From Gammaproteobacteria bacterium (GTDB lineage: Bacteria; Pseudomonadota; Gammaproteobacteria; CAISUE01), in NCBI GenBank assembly GCA_947378515.1, contig CANCKG010000017.1, forward strand, positions 1-8,218: 8,218 nucleotides of DNA, in the 5' to 3' direction. The position numbers were made by a program, and so were the translations under genes. Position 1 is the stretch's first letter. Every line of letters begins with the position of its first letter. Below are positions 5,597-8,218 of this stretch, piece after piece. The notes beneath the pieces are model-generated. The model saw nothing but the letters and a program-made list of their open reading frames with translations, was not told the DNA's origin and made no database searches.

Positions 5597-6973
5597 CTAA
5601 ACACTCGGAAAGCTACCGACAAAACCACTAATAATATGACTACCGGCCACTTGATAAACGCCGATGAGATTATTTAAATACGTACTATTGGCAGAAGTAA
5701 TGCTTGATCCAGGATAAGTCGCATCAGTCCAGGTAGCCGCTCCAAATGAGCCATCATTATTCACTGAAATATGGGTGATTGCTGCACCAGTAACTTCAGT
5801 GGTAACCCAATTAGCCGGTAGATAGAAACCCGTGCCACCATCAGACGTAAGACCTTCAAAATGAGAAACTAGCGCTGTAAGCGGTTGATTCTCATAAGCA
5901 TAGGATTGCCAATGGGAAAATGTATGGGTTGTCGAATCCCAATCGACTAAATAACCACTATCAGCACCGTGGTTATTCACATCGCTGTAACCACCCGCAA
6001 TGGTATAACTGGTGCCACCATTGTACCAAATGCCATAAGCGGTGATGCTTAACGCGCCAGCATGGGTGATTTCGAGCCAATAGGTGCTGGTAATATCACA
6101 AATAAACGCGCGACCTTGTACTAAAGCAGTATCATAATTGCCGACAATATAACCACCCATAGTACTGTGCGCAATCGTATTAAGCACGCTATCGCCTTGA
6201 GCGTACATCGATGAGGGAGGGGTTAGGGTAAGCCAATTATTGGTGTTCGCGCGATCGGCAATAGTGCCTTGATAGACTAAGCCTAAGGCTGTATCGGCTC
6301 CTTGTTCAGAGGTCGTGTAATTGCCGACCAGTTGCACTTCATCGGTTTGATTGCCGTTATTAGGGCCATAGAGTGAAGTATTGGTGACAGTAATACCTAT
6401 TGAGTTAGGGTAATTAAATTCGTACCATGTACCACTGCCATTTAATGGCCCTTGGTAGAGTAAGCCTACTTTTGAAGCGGAAGCTGCTTCATAGATACCG
6501 CTGATATAAACGTTGGGTGAATCATTGCTAACACCACGTATGCCGGTTAATTCATTGCTACTGCCGAGCACGGCAGCAGAGTAATTGAGAGTGCTGTATT
6601 GCGCGACAGTCAAGTTTTCTGAGCTGACGGTTGCATAATTAGCAGATGTAGCGCTGATCGTGGTTATACCAATACTCACGCCGGTCAATGTCACCGTACA
6701 AGAGCTGTGCGCCGTCGATAAGCTGCAAGCGGCCGGATCAACCGTCAGGACGCCGCCATCCTGGCTAGTGACAAAGACGGCTTGATCGGACGCATTGTTA
6801 GAGCCACTCAGTGAAATGGTTGCGCTTGAGGTGCCATCAACAGCCAAACTATTGGTAGTTGTTTGAATCGTTAAGTGACCAAAACTGTCGTCATTGCCAC
6901 TGCTGCTATCGCAGGCTGTTAAACTCAACGTTGCTAAAGTAAGGTAGGTAAAACGCATTATCTCATTAGTCAT
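5597..6973 (-). CDS. Lipoprotein with Ig-like domain and repeated propeller-like body, paralog B
   Basis: This 458-aa paralog of the gene at 4073-5461 has the same architecture. The lipobox is LTAC followed by Asp, then an Ig-like domain with the same Cys pair (CSLSTAHSSC), then repeats whose cores read NVYISGIY, EVQLVGNY, GYIVGNYD, YTIAGGY and LIGVY. The segment TAYGIWYNGG-SYTIAGGY is almost identical in both proteins, as are LVDWDS and SHFEG. The start is ambiguous. A GTG at 6985 overlaps the glycosyltransferase stop, and ATGs lie at 6973 and 6958. I choose 6973 because the signal peptide then has 20 residues before the acylated Cys, exactly as in paralog A. None of the three has a strong Shine-Dalgarno site. 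The glycosyltransferase stop is 5 nt upstream, so the two genes are probably co-transcribed. A free Cys in AFICDI is absent from paralog A. Function unknown. Confidence 0.83.
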   Translation of the reverse strand: MTNEIMRFTYLTLATLSLTACDSSSGNDDSFGHLTIQTTTNSLAVDGTSSATISLSGSNNASDQAVFVTSQDGGVLTVDPAACSLSTAHSSCTVTLTGVSIGITTISATSANYATVSSENLTVAQYSTLNYSAAVLGSSNELTGIRGVSNDSPNVYISGIYEAASASKVGLLYQGPLNGSGTWYEFNYPNSIGITVTNTSLYGPNNGNQTDEVQLVGNYTTSEQGADTALGLVYQGTIADRANTNNWLTLTPPSSMYAQGDSVLNTIAHSTMGGYIVGNYDTALVQGRAFICDITSTYWLEITHAGALSITAYGIWYNGGTSYTIAGGYSDVNNHGADSGYLVDWDSTTHTFSHWQSYAYENQPLTALVSHFEGLTSDGGTGFYLPANWVTTEVTGAAITHISVNNDGSFGAATWTDATYPGSSITSANSTYLNNLIGVYQVAGSHIISGFVGSFPSV

Positions 6974-6978
6974 AGCTT

Positions 6979-7869
6979 TTAACACTTTATGGTTATTAAA
7001 AAATTTCTAGCAGCTTGAAAAATGACCTGTTGCCTGATTAACGCGACCGATTGCGGTTTTACGAAGGTGAGCCAGCTTATTTTTAAGCGACTGTGTAACA
7101 AGCTGCGTTTGGCTAAGCGCTGACAATCGCGCCTACTGTAATGTTTTTGATAAAAAATATATAGACTGTGTTGTTTTTTTAAACGGGTTGCCGCTATTTT
7201 TTCAGTGCGTTGCGAAGCACCCCCGATATGCTCGACGATCACTTGCTCACAGACAGCGATTTTATAACCGGCTTTGCGTACGCGTAAGCACAGATCCGTT
7301 TCTTCAACATAGAGAAAATAATCGGGATCAAAGCCGTGTAATTGTGCAAAGCGTGTTTTGAGCATCAACATACTTGAACCTTGAATCCAGGCAATGTTGC
7401 CAGGTAAATGGGCTAAGTGGGGCGTGGATTTTAACTGTTTTTGACCCGGATAATGATAAGCTGGAAGAATGCGCTGTTTGGAATTCGTATCGATTACCGT
7501 GGTGCCGATTAAGCCACAGGTGGGATTGGCAATGGCATAATCTACTAAGATTCTTAAAGACTGAGAGCCTTGTAATTGCGCATCGGGATTGATGAAATAC
7601 AGGTATTGTCCAGTGGCATGTAAAGCCGCCAGATTATTGGCTTTGCCAAAGCCAAGATTGATCGAACTGGCAATGAGCTTTATTTTTGTGCCAAAGCGCT
7701 GCTGTAATGCATCGACACTACCATCATCACTGGCATTATCGACGACCCAGATGTCAAAGCGAATGGATGTTTGGCGAAGTAAACTCTGAATGCAATCGCT
7801 AACTTCGACGCGCGTATTATAATTGACGATGATAATGGAAACATCAATGGTCAGATTAGTCGCTGTCAC
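6979..7869 (-). CDS. GT2-family glycosyltransferase (rhamnosyltransferase-like)
   Basis: This 296-aa protein has a GT-A fold of the WbbL/rhamnosyltransferase type, which transfers a sugar from a nucleotide donor to a cell-surface polysaccharide or lipid-linked acceptor at the cytoplasmic face. Motifs: VSIIIVNYN (10-18), VVDNASDDGS (42-51, donor binding), NLGFGKANN (71-79), FINPDAQ (92-98, the DXD-equivalent region), WIQGSSMLM (161-169), GFDPDYFLYVEETDLCLR (179-196, containing the ED catalytic region), and EHIGGAS (213-219). The C-terminal 60 residues are basic and less conserved. Length is typical. The start is GTG, overlapping the upstream TGA as GTGA (7866-7869); the Shine-Dalgarno site is poor, so translation is probably coupled to the DUF493 gene. 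Donor and acceptor cannot be told from sequence. Downstream are the two surface-type lipoproteins, which could hint at envelope function. Confidence 0.92.
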   Translation of the reverse strand: MTATNLTIDVSIIIVNYNTRVEVSDCIQSLLRQTSIRFDIWVVDNASDDGSVDALQQRFGTKIKLIASSINLGFGKANNLAALHATGQYLYFINPDAQLQGSQSLRILVDYAIANPTCGLIGTTVIDTNSKQRILPAYHYPGQKQLKSTPHLAHLPGNIAWIQGSSMLMLKTRFAQLHGFDPDYFLYVEETDLCLRVRKAGYKIAVCEQVIVEHIGGASQRTEKIAATRLKKQHSLYIFYQKHYSRRDCQRLAKRSLLHSRLKISWLTFVKPQSVALIRQQVIFQAARNFLITIKC

Positions 7870-8150
7870 AAGGCCATGACAACCAAAGGATTGGCGCTTA
7901 ATTCACGATAAATGTCATCTAATTGCTTTTGCGAATCGACATGAACACAAATCGTTAAGGCCAGGTATTTGCCGGCTTTACTATTGCGTTGAACAATCGC
8001 ATTTTCGGATAAGTTTGGGCAATGATGCTGAATGATGGTTAGAATCGTTACTTCAAATTCGGGTGTGGCAGCGCCAAATACTTTAATAGAAAAATCACAT
8101 GGAAAAGTGATTAAGTTTGGTGTTGCTTCAGTATCAAGAATTTCAGACAT
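7866..8150 (-). CDS. ybeD: DUF493 (YbeD/UPF0250) family protein
   Basis: This 94-aa protein is alignable with E. coli YbeD: LITFPCDFSIKVFGAATPEFE corresponds to [21 protein letters not shown], and the C-terminus LDDIYRELSANPLVVMAL to VETLYEELGKIDIVRMVL. The family is a small ferredoxin-like/ACT-like alpha-beta fold; its role is not established to my knowledge. In E. coli it neighbours lipB, but here it is first in a run with the GT2 gene, whose start it overlaps by 4 bp. The ATG at 8148-8150 has only a weak Shine-Dalgarno context. The 68 bp upstream (8151-8218) is AT-rich and presumably holds the promoter, but no convincing -35/-10 pair is seen. Confidence 0.92.
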   Translation of the reverse strand: MSEILDTEATPNLITFPCDFSIKVFGAATPEFEVTILTIIQHHCPNLSENAIVQRNSKAGKYLALTICVHVDSQKQLDDIYRELSANPLVVMAL

Positions 8151-8218
8151 AACGTAGTGATTGCTGGTTATTCAAGCAAATAAAAGAATCTCACTCTTAA
8201 ATTCACGGATGAACCTAA

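Noticed and set aside
6974..6985. GTG at 6985 as the start of paralog B
   Set aside because: It would overlap the glycosyltransferase stop and add four residues before a signal peptide that matches paralog A in length from the ATG at 6973. Not excluded, only less likely.
7374..7789. Two + strand frames opposite the glycosyltransferase
   Set aside because: They lie opposite conserved GT2 motifs and show no recognisable protein features.

Overview
The window carries chromosomal genes of a Gammaproteobacterium. MnmA, GlyA and a YbeD/DUF493 protein all follow the gammaproteobacterial pattern closely. The moderate AT-richness and many secreted or lipoprotein genes would fit Legionellales or a relative, but this placement is inference. 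No tRNA, rRNA, CRISPR array or complete insertion sequence was recognised.

Layout, left to right. (1) The 3' ~95% of glyA (serine hydroxymethyltransferase), + strand, cut by the window edge. (2) A 480-bp gene-free stretch (1215-1696) unusually dense in inverted repeats. It holds a perfect 12-bp stem after glyA, then a nested structured segment resembling the right end/omega-RNA of IS200/IS605-type elements (no tnpB present), then a second structured segment, then the promoter region of the next gene. (3) A small, probably highly expressed lipoprotein with a repeated Cys-Lys-Gly motif and a His cluster (1697-2032). It is followed by a DUF692 multinuclear non-heme iron oxidase (MNIO, 2120-2956), separated from it by an intrinsic terminator whose T-tract ends 2 nt before the MNIO start codon. 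The MNIO gene overlaps mnmA by 4 bp. (4) On the - strand, a likely operon reading right to left: DUF493 protein, GT2 glycosyltransferase, then two tandem paralogous ~460-aa lipoproteins, each with an Ig-like N-terminal domain and a repeated, propeller-like body.

The most interesting unit is the lipoprotein/MNIO pair. MNIO enzymes modify cysteines in ribosomally made peptides (methanobactin, 3-thiaglutamate and copper-binding bufferin/HvfA systems). The small lipoprotein has precursor-like Cys motifs immediately upstream, so the pair looks like a compact, membrane-anchored metal-binding RiPP system. It lacks the usual DUF2063-type partner gene beside it. The terminator and missing ribosome binding site between the two genes suggest deliberately unequal expression of substrate and enzyme. 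The paired paralogous lipoproteins are the second point of interest; their function is not recognised.
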